DNA from: Rhodococcus sp. (in: high G+C Gram-positive bacteria)
GTDB lineage: Bacteria; Actinomycetota; Actinomycetes; Mycobacteriales; Mycobacteriaceae
Length of the DNA: 64,000 bases
Reading direction: 5' to 3'
Assembly (NCBI RefSeq): GCF_023264675.1
Contig: NZ_JAHFVG010000031.1
Span: 1-64,000 of the forward strand
Shown: piece by piece, positions 52,369 through 61,561 of the stretch
Layout of the letters: the number at the start of each line of letters is the position of its first letter
Numbering within the stretch: position 1 is the first letter of the stretch
Notes under the pieces: model-generated
What the model was told of the DNA's origin: nothing
Databases searched by the model: none
What the model saw: only the letters and a program-made list of their open reading frames with translations
Program-made: the position numbers and the translations under genes

Positions 52369-53529
52369 GTGCGCTATGACTACCTGATCGTCGGTGGCGG
52401 CATGGTCGCCGACAGCGCGGCACGTGGAATCCGTGAGCGCGACAAGTCCGGCTCCATCGGTATCTTCTCGGCGGACAGCGACGAGCCTTATTCGCGGCCT
52501 GCGCTGTCGAAGAAGTTGTGGACGGACGCTGATTTCGGGCGCGACCAGGCGTCGCTCGACACGGCGTCGGACACCGGTGCCGAGATCCACACCACCACTC
52601 GGGTGGCGTCCATCGATCGTGAAAAGCGCACTGTCACAACCGAGGCCGAGGACGTTCACGAATACGGCGAGCTTCTTCTCGCGACAGGTGCGTCACCCGT
52701 CGAACTCGACCTCGCTCCCAGCCCTCGCGTCATCTACTTCAGGACGTTCGCCGACTATCGAGCCCTTCGTGAGCAGTCTCGGACGGCATCGCACATCGTG
52801 GTCGTTGGCGGCGGCTACATCGGTACCGAGATCGCGTCGGCGCTGTCGTCGAACGGCGTGAAGGTCACCGTGGTGACGAGCGATCCCGTTCTCGGGTCTC
52901 ACATGTTCCCGGAGTCGCTGGCGGCGTCGTTCGACAAGAAGTTCACCGATCATGGCGTCACCGTGCGCCGAGGAGTCAGGGTGACGGCAGGGGCCGAGGC
53001 GTCGGCGCGGGTACAACTGCAGCTCGACGACGGTTCGTCAGTCGAGGCGGATGCCATCGTGTTCGGCCTCGGTGTCCGGCCGAATGTCGCGCTTGCGGAG
53101 AGCGCGGGGTTGAGAACCGACAACGGCATCGTCGTCGACGAGTTCCTGCGCACCGAGGATCCGCACATCCATGCCGCGGGCGACGTCGCGAACTATCCCG
53201 ACGCGATCCTCGGTCGCCGCCGAATCGAACATGTCGACAATGCCAACGAGATGGGAAAAGCGGTAGGTCGCATCATGGCGGGCGGTACCGATCCCTACAC
53301 CTACACTCCGTACTTCTACTCCGACGTGTTCGACGACGGCTATCAGGCTGTCGGGACCGTGTCGACGTCGTTGCGCACGGTCGAGGACTGGCAGGACGAG
53401 CCCACGGAAGGGACCGTCTACTACGTCGACGATTCGAATGCAGTCGAGGGCGTGCTGATGTGGAACGTCTGGAAAGGACTCGACGAGGCCAAGCAACTGA
53501 TCCGCGACGGCTCGTCGCCTCCTGCGTGA
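52369..53529 (+). CDS. FAD-dependent NAD(P)H reductase (ferredoxin/rubredoxin reductase-like)
   Basis: A 386-residue pyridine nucleotide-disulphide oxidoreductase without the redox disulphide. FAD binding is at YLIVGGGMVADSAARGI, NAD(P)H binding at HIVVVGGGYIGTEIASAL, and the second FAD block at DPHIHAAGDVANYPD. Such enzymes reduce ferredoxins or rubredoxins, or resemble AIF. GTG start with AAGGAG at 6 bp. It follows the DeoR gene by 52 bp; whether it belongs to the acid-sugar cluster is unclear. Confidence 0.83.
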   Translation: MRYDYLIVGGGMVADSAARGIRERDKSGSIGIFSADSDEPYSRPALSKKLWTDADFGRDQASLDTASDTGAEIHTTTRVASIDREKRTVTTEAEDVHEYGELLLATGASPVELDLAPSPRVIYFRTFADYRALREQSRTASHIVVVGGGYIGTEIASALSSNGVKVTVVTSDPVLGSHMFPESLAASFDKKFTDHGVTVRRGVRVTAGAEASARVQLQLDDGSSVEADAIVFGLGVRPNVALAESAGLRTDNGIVVDEFLRTEDPHIHAAGDVANYPDAILGRRRIEHVDNANEMGKAVGRIMAGGTDPYTYTPYFYSDVFDDGYQAVGTVSTSLRTVEDWQDEPTEGTVYYVDDSNAVEGVLMWNVWKGLDEAKQLIRDGSSPPA

Positions 53530-53624
53530 TCGGCGGAGCCAGGTGTGAGGCCGGCAGGGGCCCTGCCCCACGGGTCGCGAAATTCTGGGACAGTGGAAGG
53601 CGAGGATTGTCCGAGGAGTTGATC

Positions 53625-54722
53625 ATGCCCGATCATGTCGAGATCACCAGCGATCGCGAACGCGTCGAAGAACGAGTCAGGCGGTGGTGCGAACGCGCCC
53701 GCCTGGACGGTCGGCGTGCCGCACTGTCCGACGCTGCGGCGGTCGCCATCGCTGCGGGAAGGCTCGACGAGGACACCCGCGCGATCCTCGCGGAGCGCCG
53801 TCGTGCCGGAAAGCCACTGCCGTCGGTCGGCGGATTCGCCGCGATCCGAGTACTCGACGACGAACGCCGGCGATGGTTGGCCAAGGACACCAAGAACAAG
53901 CCGGGCTCGGCTCTGGTCTACCGAATGCGCGCCGCCGAACTGGCCAAAAGGCTGGAACATCTGCGTACGGCGCTGGTGATGTCCACCAAGCACTATGCGA
54001 CGGGAGTCCGTGCGGTGCGCCGCGACCGCCGCGACGGCCTACATCTCGATCTCACCCAGCGAGATGCCCTGTTCGACGCCTTGATCCATACTCCTGTGCC
54101 GAAGCAGGAAACCGGAACCGTGGCCGTTCGTACCGGACTCTCGATGCTCGATTCCGCTGCCGACCGGGTTGCCGAGGTCGCGAAGAACACCCGGTTCGAA
54201 GAGCTCGGCGATCGTGCCTCGTCCGTGATGGCGGACTTCGCCGACCAGAAAGACGACGTCTTCACCGACCGCTACGAGACCTTGCTATTCCTCGCCGGGT
54301 CGTCGATCGATCAGGTGCAGCTCTCGCCCGCCTGGCGCTCCGACCACTTCGTGGTGCAAAGAACGCAACTCGATCTCGTCGACGAACTCACCCAGGTCGC
54401 AGTCGATACCAACTCCCTGCGTGAGATCGCCGACGAACTCGACGGCATCGCCGCCATGATGTTCGACGATGCCACCCGAGCTCAGGTGGCGAGCCGCCGA
54501 ACCGCTCTCGACGCGGTGTGGTCGCAACTCGTCGACCGCGTCGCCGCGCTGGTTCGAGTCGCCGACCTGGTCACGCGCGCCGAGGGCGATCTGCGCACCC
54601 TCGACGTCGTCGAGAAGGCGCACAGCCTGGACAACAGGATCGACGCCCTCATCGCGCGGGCAGGCAATCGCGAACTGTCGGCGGACAACACGCATTTCGT
54701 CGGCGACCAACTCGGAACCTAG
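53625..54722 (+). CDS. Hypothetical helical protein
   Basis: A 365-residue soluble protein of unknown family, strongly helical, with basic N-terminal segments (ERVEERVRRWCERARLDGRR) and many Leu/Arg/Asp heptad-like stretches that could form coiled coils. No catalytic motif is visible. ATG at 53625 follows GAGGAG. Its stop codon shares the CTAG at 54719-54722 with the stop of the convergent permease gene. Confidence 0.6.
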   Translation: MPDHVEITSDRERVEERVRRWCERARLDGRRAALSDAAAVAIAAGRLDEDTRAILAERRRAGKPLPSVGGFAAIRVLDDERRRWLAKDTKNKPGSALVYRMRAAELAKRLEHLRTALVMSTKHYATGVRAVRRDRRDGLHLDLTQRDALFDALIHTPVPKQETGTVAVRTGLSMLDSAADRVAEVAKNTRFEELGDRASSVMADFADQKDDVFTDRYETLLFLAGSSIDQVQLSPAWRSDHFVVQRTQLDLVDELTQVAVDTNSLREIADELDGIAAMMFDDATRAQVASRRTALDAVWSQLVDRVAALVRVADLVTRAEGDLRTLDVVEKAHSLDNRIDALIARAGNRELSADNTHFVGDQLGT

Positions 54723-56155
54723 GCGACGATCGCGAACAGCACTGCCGCTACTGCGAAACTGACGACGGACAGAATCGTTTCGAGCACCGTCCAGGTCTGC
54801 AGGGTCTGTTTGACCGTCATGTTGAAGAACTTCGAGATAATCCAGAAACCGCCGTCGTTGACGTGGCTGAGGATGATCGAGCCCGACGCGATGGCCATGG
54901 CGACCAATGCGGTGGCCATCGGCGAATAGTCCTGAGCCGCGACCAACGGTCCGACGATGCCGCCCGTGGTCACGATCGCGACCGTCGCGGATCCCTGCGC
55001 GATACGCAGTGCGCAGCTGATGACGTAGGCCAGGACGATGATCGGTAGGCCCGCGGCGGCCATGGCGTCGGCGAGTGCGGTTCCGATGCCAGTCGCGGAG
55101 ATGACCTTGCCGAAGAAGGCGCCCGCACCGACGACCAGCAACAGCATGCCGACAGGCCGCAGGGATTCTCCGGTCAGTGTGCTGAGTTCCTGAACCGTGG
55201 AGCCGCGCCTGATTCCGAGAACATAGAACGCGATCAGAACGGCGATCAGCAGCGCGACGGCAGGCGTTCCGAGGAAGGTCAGTACTTCGAGGAGATTGCC
55301 CGGGTCGAGCAGGATGCTTCCGAATGTCGCGCCGAGAATCAGGACAAGGGGCACGGCGATGATCGTGCCGATGAGACCGACCGACGGGGGAGTGGTGACG
55401 ACGGGGCGCTTGGTCGCGACCGACGTGCCGCCGGTGCCTTCGGGTTCCACATCGGCGTCGTTGATGAAGTCTTCCGGTACGTCCACGATGACGCGCTTGC
55501 CGATCCAGTTACCCCACACCAGACCTGCAGCGATGAATCCTGGTATTCCGCAGACGAATCCCATCAGGATCAACCAGCCGAGGTTGACCTCGAGCAAACC
55601 GCCGAGGGCAACGGGGCCGGGATGCGGGGGGAGGAAGGCGTGAGTCATCGACAGACCGGCCAGCATCGGCAGTGCGTACAGCACCAGAGACTTTCCGCCC
55701 TGCCTGGCGGCGACGTAGACCAACGGCGCGAGCACGAAGATACCGATGTCGAAGAATACCGGGATTCCGAAGATGAGCCCGAGCAGACCCATCGCGATCG
55801 GTGCACCGCGTTCGCCGAAGATTCCGAGTAGCTTCGACGTCAATGCCTGTGCGCCACCGGATCGTTCGAGAATCGCGCCGAGCACCGTACCGAGGCCGAT
55901 GATCACCGCGATGTGCCCGAGGATTCCGCCGAAGCCGGTTTCGAGCAGCGATTCGTTGCTCTTGATGGCGGTCCCGACGATCTCCGACACCGGCAACCCT
56001 GCGGCCAGTGCGAGCCCGAGGCCGACGATCAGCAACGCGACGAAGGGCTCGAGCTTGACCTTGATGATGACGACGAGAAGTACTGCGATGGCGAGGCCAC
56101 ACAGAACGAGAAGACCGGGGGTGGACGTCCTCAGCCAGTCGACAGCGGTACTCAT
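54719..56155 (-). CDS. GntP family sugar-acid permease
   Basis: A 478-residue membrane protein with about 12-14 hydrophobic segments, of the gluconate:H+ symporter family. Typical blocks are SLLETGFGGILGHIAVIIGL, FGIPVFFDIGIFVLAPLVYV, AFLPPHPGPVALG and the C-terminal HVNDGGFWIISKFFNMTV. It is the last gene of the leftward operon with KDPG aldolase, deacylase and PLP dehydratase, overlapping the aldolase gene by four bases. In context it may import N-acetylglucosaminate or glucosaminate; specificity is inferred. Confidence 0.88.
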   Translation of the reverse strand: MSTAVDWLRTSTPGLLVLCGLAIAVLLVVIIKVKLEPFVALLIVGLGLALAAGLPVSEIVGTAIKSNESLLETGFGGILGHIAVIIGLGTVLGAILERSGGAQALTSKLLGIFGERGAPIAMGLLGLIFGIPVFFDIGIFVLAPLVYVAARQGGKSLVLYALPMLAGLSMTHAFLPPHPGPVALGGLLEVNLGWLILMGFVCGIPGFIAAGLVWGNWIGKRVIVDVPEDFINDADVEPEGTGGTSVATKRPVVTTPPSVGLIGTIIAVPLVLILGATFGSILLDPGNLLEVLTFLGTPAVALLIAVLIAFYVLGIRRGSTVQELSTLTGESLRPVGMLLLVVGAGAFFGKVISATGIGTALADAMAAAGLPIIVLAYVISCALRIAQGSATVAIVTTGGIVGPLVAAQDYSPMATALVAMAIASGSIILSHVNDGGFWIISKFFNMTVKQTLQTWTVLETILSVVSFAVAAVLFAIVA

Positions 56156-56793
56156 AAGTGACCTTTCGGAAGGGGGCGTGTGCCCAGTGACTCGACGAAA
56201 ATGTGTGCGCGTGCGGCAATGTCGTCCCATTGCCCGGCCGCGACCGCGGCCGGTGAGACGACGTCTGTTCCGGCGGTGACGGCGACCGCACCCGCCGCGA
56301 GGAAATCTGCGGCGTTGGATGCGTTGACGCCGCCCGAGGGCACCAAGGGGGCGTCGGGAAGCGGACCGAGAAGGTCCTTGAAGTGGGCTGCTCCCAGTGC
56401 CCTCGCGGGGAAGATCTTCACCGCGGCAGCACCGAGATCGAGCGCATCCATGACCTCGCTCGGAGTGAGCGCTCCCATCATGACGGGAACCCCGCGGGCG
56501 GCGGCAACCTCGGCGACTGCAGGACGAAGCCCCGGTGTTACCAGAAACTGGGCACCGGAATCGATGGCGGCACGTGCCTGCTCGGCAGTGAGTACCGTTC
56601 CGGCGCCGATCACTGCTCCACCGTCCGCCGCGTTCCTGATCAGGGTGAGGACGTCAGGGGTGGTGAATGTGAGTTCGACCGCCCTGATCCCACCTCGCGC
56701 CAAGGCGTCGGCGAGCGCGGTCGGGTCGCTGATGGTCGGTGCTCGAACGACTGCGAGGGCTCGGTCGTCGAGGATCGTCTGTAGTGCGTTCAT
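56152..56793 (-). CDS. eda: KDPG/KHG aldolase (Eda family)
   Basis: A 213-residue class I aldolase cleaving 2-keto-3-deoxy-6-phosphogluconate to pyruvate and glyceraldehyde 3-phosphate. The catalytic Glu is in AVELTFTTPD, the phosphate/keto-acid site in FLVTPGLRP, and the Schiff-base Lys in AAVKIFPARALGA. It overlaps both neighbouring genes by four bases. The matching kinase is encoded divergently at 59787, so the two catalyse consecutive steps. Confidence 0.9.
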   Translation of the reverse strand: MNALQTILDDRALAVVRAPTISDPTALADALARGGIRAVELTFTTPDVLTLIRNAADGGAVIGAGTVLTAEQARAAIDSGAQFLVTPGLRPAVAEVAAARGVPVMMGALTPSEVMDALDLGAAAVKIFPARALGAAHFKDLLGPLPDAPLVPSGGVNASNAADFLAAGAVAVTAGTDVVSPAAVAAGQWDDIAARAHIFVESLGTRPLPKGHL

Positions 56794-58382
56794 CGCGTCG
56801 TCCTCAGTGAATGGCCGGCGAGTGTGCCGGTGGGTGAGCCGTTGTCGATGGCAAGGCTGCCGTTGACGAGGACATGGCTGATACCGATCGCCTGCTGTTT
56901 GGGGTTGTCGAAAGTTGCCGTGTCTCTGATGGTGTCGGGGTCGAACAGAACCAGATCGGCGGCGTGACCCTCGGCGATGGTGCCGCGATCGGTCAAGCCG
57001 AGTCGCGCTGCCGGGCGTCCGGTCAGATGGTTGATGCACTCCTCCAGTCCGAGCAGCTGCTCCTCTCGCACATAGTGACCGAGGTACCGGGGGAACGTTC
57101 CCCACGCACGTGGATGCGGCCGCTCACCGACGAGAATGGCATCGCTGCCACCCATGTGCTGCGGATGCGCCATGATTTCGCGAACGTTCTCCTCGTGACC
57201 GACGTGCTGAAGGATCGTCGTCGCGAGCTGGTCGCGTTGGAGGATGTCGAAGAACACCTCGGCAGGAGATTCGCCGCGGTCGGTCGCGATATCGATCATG
57301 GTCCGGCCGACGTACCCGTCGAGTTCGGAGTTGGCGACGCCGCTGATCTGGATCGTCTCCCACTCCACCGTCACGCCGTGACATCCGTCGGAACCGTTGA
57401 CGTCGACGTCCTCGGTGATCCGCGCACGCACGGCGGGATCGGCCATCCGAGCGAGCGCCTGATCCGGTCCACCCGACATCGCCCAACTGGGAAGCAGCGC
57501 CGACAACGTGGTGGCTCCGGGCAGATAGGGGTAGGTGTCGAGAGTGACGTCGCAGCCGTCGGCGATCGCAGAATCGACCTTGTCGAGGAATTCCCGTGCG
57601 CGGCCGCGGTTCACACCGAAGTTCATCGTCGCGTGGGTCAGGTGCAGTGCGCATCCGGTGTCTCGCGCCAGATCGAGCATCTCCTGGTAGGCCTCGAGCG
57701 CACCTGCTCCATAGGATCTGGTGTGCGGGGCATAGAAGCCACCGAAATCGGCAACCACCTCGCACAATGCGCGAAGTTCGCCGGTATCGGCGTACATGCC
57801 GGGCGTGTAGGTGAGGCCGCTCGACATCCCGACGGCGCCCTCGCTCAAACCCTGAGCCAATAGTTCTTGCATCCGGCCGATCTCGCGCGGTGTCGCAGGT
57901 CGCTGATCGCCGCCGACGGCAAGGTAGCGCAACGTGCCCTGTGGGACGAGGTAGGCGGCGTTCGGTGTGATGCCCTGGTCAAGACGCGTCAGGTATTCGG
58001 CCACCGAGCGCCACGAGAAATCGAGGTCCGACGGATTGCCGTTCCAGCCGGCGATCTGGCGTCGAACGATGTCGAGCGTCGCATCGTCGATGGGGGCGTA
58101 GGCGATACCGTCCTGACCGATGACCTCCGTGGTGACACCCTGACTGATCTTGGGAAAGTGCCCCGGATCGGTGAGCAACCGAAGATCCGAATGTGCGTGC
58201 ATGTCGATGAAGCCGGGGGAGAGAACATGGCCGGGCTGTGCATCGATCACCCGGTCGGCGCTTGCGGTCTCGTCCGGTGCAGTGACGGCGGCGATCCGGC
58301 CGTTGTCGACCAGTACGTCGCGTCGCAACCGCGGTGATCCCGTTCCGTCGACCACATCGGCGCCGCGAATCAATAGTTTCAT
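56790..58382 (-). CDS. N-acyl-D-amino-acid deacylase-like amidohydrolase
   Basis: A 530-residue amidohydrolase-superfamily enzyme. The zinc HxH is in PGFIDMHAHSDL, another metal His in CALHLTHATMNF, and the C-terminal GTIAEGHAADLVLFDPDTI closes the composite domain. In classical D-aminoacylases a metal-ligand Cys sits in GNCG; here the matching stretch is EVIGQDGIAYAP, with Asp in its place, as in a less-studied subgroup. In this cluster the likely reaction is removal of acetate from N-acetyl-D-glucosaminate, whose C2 has the D-amino-acid configuration. The reaction is inferred from neighbours; the family is clear. Confidence 0.83.
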   Translation of the reverse strand: MKLLIRGADVVDGTGSPRLRRDVLVDNGRIAAVTAPDETASADRVIDAQPGHVLSPGFIDMHAHSDLRLLTDPGHFPKISQGVTTEVIGQDGIAYAPIDDATLDIVRRQIAGWNGNPSDLDFSWRSVAEYLTRLDQGITPNAAYLVPQGTLRYLAVGGDQRPATPREIGRMQELLAQGLSEGAVGMSSGLTYTPGMYADTGELRALCEVVADFGGFYAPHTRSYGAGALEAYQEMLDLARDTGCALHLTHATMNFGVNRGRAREFLDKVDSAIADGCDVTLDTYPYLPGATTLSALLPSWAMSGGPDQALARMADPAVRARITEDVDVNGSDGCHGVTVEWETIQISGVANSELDGYVGRTMIDIATDRGESPAEVFFDILQRDQLATTILQHVGHEENVREIMAHPQHMGGSDAILVGERPHPRAWGTFPRYLGHYVREEQLLGLEECINHLTGRPAARLGLTDRGTIAEGHAADLVLFDPDTIRDTATFDNPKQQAIGISHVLVNGSLAIDNGSPTGTLAGHSLRTTR

Positions 58383-58393
58383 GTGTTCGAGTC

Positions 58394-59662
58394 CTAGAAG
58401 AAGGTGTGGATCAAGTCCACGACGCGCGGGTTGTCGGAGTCGGAATCATCGATGACGGGAATCAGACGCCATTTGTCGAACGCCGTGCACGGATGCGAGA
58501 GGCCCAGCCGTACAACAGTTCCCACCGGAGCAGCTGCGTCATCGTCGGGAAAACGGAGAAACGCATGCTGATCGTTGAGTGCGGTGACCTCGCCCGATGC
58601 CGACTGCGGAACGGGCAGGCCTTCGTCGTACGGGAGGTCCCGTTTGCCTGCATCCAAGAGTGCAAGTCCAGGTTCGGGACGAGAGACCACGCGCGCCCAT
58701 CCGTGCATCGCGGCGGCGAGGGGATGATCGGATCGACTCGGAATCATGGGAGAGATCTGCGAGTAGAAGCCGTCGTCGTGAATTATGTACGCCCCCGATC
58801 GCACAACCACCGAGGTCGGAACACCGTTGGTTCCGTTCTCGTCGGCAAGCGATGCGAGGTGCAGGGCAACGAGATCCTGGTACGCGCTACCTCCGGCCGT
58901 GACGACGGCATGGTCGCCGTAGAGGCCGGCGGCGTCGAGATCCTGGTGGAGGGTGCGGACTGCGCGAAGATAATCGGCCACAGCGGCAAGACCGGCCTCG
59001 GATCGGTCGTGGCTGAGCGCACCTTCGTATCCGCCGACCCCGGCCAGCGACAGATACGGAGACGCGGCCACCGCCTCGGCGATGTCACGGGCATGCTCGA
59101 CGCTACGGGCCCCGGTTCGACCGTGGTCGCCTCCGAGTTCGACGATCACGGCGATCTGGCGCGCAGAGCCGGCCTCGCCGAGCACGGCGTCCATTGCCTC
59201 GACGGTGCGCAGACCGTCTACCCAGCAGTAGAACTCGAATTCGGGATGCGCGTCGAGTTCGGTTGCCAGCCATCTCAGCCCGACCGGATCGACGGCGGAG
59301 TTGGCGAGCATGATTCGTTCGACTCCGAAGCGTCGCGCAAGCTGTACCTGCCAGATGGTCGCCAAAGTGATTGCCCAGGAACCCGAGTCGAGTTGGCGCT
59401 TCCACAGAACGGGCGCCATCGTTGTTTTTCCGTGGGGTGCGAGCTTCACACCGGCCTCCTCGGCCCACGCCGCCATCACCGCAATGTTGTGGTCGATCTT
59501 TGCGTTGTCGACCGTCAACAACGGCGTGTGGAACCTGTTCAGTTCAGGCTGCGCGGCGACGAAATCCTCGATCGAGCGCCCCCAGGAGTCGGCAGGCAGT
59601 GACTTGTGCTCCGGGCCGATCGCTTGTGTGCGAAGAGCATTCACGGCATTCGAGTCGATCAA
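58394..59662 (-). CDS. D-serine dehydratase/D-threonine aldolase-like PLP enzyme (putative D-glucosaminate dehydratase)
   Basis: A 422-residue fold-type III (alanine racemase-like) PLP enzyme. The N-terminal barrel carries the Lys in KLAPHGKTTMAP and a glycine-rich phosphate site (VTAGGSAYQD). The C-terminal part has the zinc-site pattern SHPCTAFDKW found in eukaryotic-type D-serine dehydratases. The family deaminates D-hydroxy-amino acids or cleaves D-threonine. Next to KDPG aldolase and a keto-deoxygluconate-type kinase, deamination of D-glucosaminate to 2-keto-3-deoxygluconate is the best guess. First gene of the leftward operon. Confidence 0.83.
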   Translation of the reverse strand: MIDSNAVNALRTQAIGPEHKSLPADSWGRSIEDFVAAQPELNRFHTPLLTVDNAKIDHNIAVMAAWAEEAGVKLAPHGKTTMAPVLWKRQLDSGSWAITLATIWQVQLARRFGVERIMLANSAVDPVGLRWLATELDAHPEFEFYCWVDGLRTVEAMDAVLGEAGSARQIAVIVELGGDHGRTGARSVEHARDIAEAVAASPYLSLAGVGGYEGALSHDRSEAGLAAVADYLRAVRTLHQDLDAAGLYGDHAVVTAGGSAYQDLVALHLASLADENGTNGVPTSVVVRSGAYIIHDDGFYSQISPMIPSRSDHPLAAAMHGWARVVSRPEPGLALLDAGKRDLPYDEGLPVPQSASGEVTALNDQHAFLRFPDDDAAAPVGTVVRLGLSHPCTAFDKWRLIPVIDDSDSDNPRVVDLIHTFF

Positions 59663-59688
59663 GGTAGGTCCTCCGTACGACGCTCATT

Positions 59689-59720
59689 GCGTTGCGTATT
59701 TTGCAACGCATGTTGCGTAA
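59689..59720. promoter_or_regulatory. Overlapping inverted repeats in the divergent promoter (IclR operator candidate)
   Basis: GCGTTGC (59689-59695) and GCAACGC (59703-59709) are perfect complements, and TTGCAACGCATGTTGCGTAA (59701-59720) forms a second, imperfect repeat sharing one arm. The site lies between the PLP enzyme and kinase starts; the IclR regulator at 60791 is the obvious candidate binder. Confidence 0.6.
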
Positions 59721-59786
59721 AATGTTTGTGATTAGTAGTGTGCATCTACGGAGGGCAAACCCGCAAGCATTCGAAGGAGATCTTTT

Positions 59787-60794
59787 GTGACGTCGTCTCG
59801 GGTTGTGTGCGTCGGCGAGGGGTTGGCGGTACTCGTCGCCGAACCCGGCCCCCTCGAGGATTCCGAGTCGTTCCGGCGATCAGCAGGGGGAGCGGAGGCA
59901 AACGTCGCCCGAGTCCTCGTCCAACTCGAGGTGTCGGCGGCATGGATCTCGCGCGTGGGTGACGACGGTTTCGGCCGGTACCTGGTCCGGCAGCTGGACG
60001 ATGCCGGAGTCGACGTCTCCGCCGTATCGATCGATCCATCGCGTCCGACGGGGATGTACGTCAAAGCGCGGGGCGCGGGCACCGGCGCCAGCGGTGATCT
60101 GGCGCTCGGCGACAGTTCGATGACCTATTTTCGGGCCGGATCGGCAGCCAGCGCGCTGTCGGTCGCAGACATTTCGGTAGCACCCGCCGAGTCGCTGGTC
60201 CGTAACTCGGAGATGGTTCATTTCTCGGGAATTACCGTCGCGCTCTCGGAAACGGCTCGGGGAATGACCCGAGCCCTCCTGGCGTCGGCGTCGACAGTCA
60301 GTTTCGATGTGAACTTTCGACCGGCGCTGTGGGGTGAGGGCATCGACCGGGCGGCCGGCGAGCTGGCCGATCACGTCCGCGGCAGCGACGTTGTGTTCAT
60401 GGGTGCCGACGAGGCGTTCGAGGTATTCGGAATCGCTGATCCGGAGGCGTTGCGCGCCGAGTTTCCCGAACCTCGATACTTGGTAGTGAAGAACGATGCG
60501 CATGTCGTGACTGCTTTCGACGGGCCATCTCGCGTCGATGTGCCGGCGCTGACTCTCGACGTGGTGGAAAAGATCGGGGCCGGCGACGCCTTCGCCGGCG
60601 GTTACCTGGCCGGAATGGCCAAGGGCCTCTCGGCGGTCGGCCGCGTTCGTCTCGGACATCTTTGTGCTGCAGGCGCACTCACTGCCCATGGCGACGTCGC
60701 GCAGGTCCTCGATTCGTCGAGTTTGACGGCGGCATTGTATCTTTCCGACGACGAGTGGAGTGGCGTCGACTTCGCGGAACTGGTGGTTCTGTGA
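59787..60794 (+). CDS. kdgK: PfkB family kinase, 2-keto-3-deoxygluconate kinase-like
   Basis: A 335-residue ribokinase-fold kinase: substrate loop RRSAGGAEANVARVLVQL (residues about 32-48) and the ATP/anion hole KIGAGDAFAGGYLAG near 258-272. The expected reaction is ATP-dependent phosphorylation of 2-keto-3-deoxygluconate to KDPG, the substrate of the aldolase encoded across the divergent promoter. GTG start with AAGGAGA at 5 bp. It overlaps the IclR gene (GTGA). The substrate assignment rests on context. Confidence 0.85.
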   Translation: MTSSRVVCVGEGLAVLVAEPGPLEDSESFRRSAGGAEANVARVLVQLEVSAAWISRVGDDGFGRYLVRQLDDAGVDVSAVSIDPSRPTGMYVKARGAGTGASGDLALGDSSMTYFRAGSAASALSVADISVAPAESLVRNSEMVHFSGITVALSETARGMTRALLASASTVSFDVNFRPALWGEGIDRAAGELADHVRGSDVVFMGADEAFEVFGIADPEALRAEFPEPRYLVVKNDAHVVTAFDGPSRVDVPALTLDVVEKIGAGDAFAGGYLAGMAKGLSAVGRVRLGHLCAAGALTAHGDVAQVLDSSSLTAALYLSDDEWSGVDFAELVVL

Positions 60795-61561
60795 GCCAGA
60801 GTCTTTCGCGCGCATTGACCATCCTCGGGTTGCTCGGGGACGAATCGCGGTCTCTTGATCAGCTCGCCGGTGAACTCGACGTCCACAAGACCACGGTGCT
60901 TCGGTTGCTGCGCACGATGGAAGCGGACAGATTCGTCCAGCACGACGCCGACCATCGATACGTCCTCGGATCACGCCTGTTCGAACTCGCCAATCGAGCG
61001 CTGGAACAACGCGACGTTCGTTCGATTGCCCGTCCGCACCTGGCGGCGCTCAATGCCTCCACTGGGCAGACGATTCACCTTGCTACCTACGAGGGAGGCG
61101 AAGCGGTGTACATCGACAAGTTCGATGCCAAGCAAAGCGTTCGGATGTACTCGAGAATCGGTCGTCCGGCCGCTCTGCATTGCACTGCCGTCGGGAAAGT
61201 TCTCGTAGCGGCGAAGCCTCGCGCCGAGCAGGTCGAGATCGCGCACCGAATCGAGTATCGGAAGTTCACCGAGCGGACCATCCAGTCACCCGAGCACTAT
61301 CTGGCCGAGCTGGAACTCGTTACCCAGCAGGGATATGCCGAGGACCACGAGGAACACGAATCCTTCGTCAACTGCGTCGGCGTTCCTGTCCGAGACGGCA
61401 CCGGAAACACAGTTGCCGCCGTATCCATGTCGGTCCCGGACATGCTGCTCGATCACGCCCACGTACTGGCCACTCTGCCTGAGATCGTGGCCGTGGCCGC
61501 AGCGATCTCTGCCGATCTGGGGTGGAAGCCCGAATCCGAAGTTTCACAGAAAGGAAAATGA
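60791..61561 (+). CDS. IclR family transcriptional regulator
   Basis: A 256-residue regulator with an N-terminal winged HTH (SLDQLAGELDVHKTTVLRLL) and the IclR effector domain (TAVGKVLVAAKP, YAEDHEEHESFVNCVGVPV). IclR proteins commonly control sugar-acid catabolism, as KdgR does. It is translationally coupled to the kinase gene and to RidA and probably acts on the divergent promoter at 59689-59720. Confidence 0.88.
   Translation: MSQSLSRALTILGLLGDESRSLDQLAGELDVHKTTVLRLLRTMEADRFVQHDADHRYVLGSRLFELANRALEQRDVRSIARPHLAALNASTGQTIHLATYEGGEAVYIDKFDAKQSVRMYSRIGRPAALHCTAVGKVLVAAKPRAEQVEIAHRIEYRKFTERTIQSPEHYLAELELVTQQGYAEDHEEHESFVNCVGVPVRDGTGNTVAAVSMSVPDMLLDHAHVLATLPEIVAVAAAISADLGWKPESEVSQKGK

Noticed and set aside
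58394-59662. Plain alanine racemase or D-threonine aldolase annotation for the PLP enzyme
   Set aside because: The zinc-type SHPC motif and the keto-deoxygluconate neighbours favour a dehydratase; aldolase activity remains a lesser alternative.
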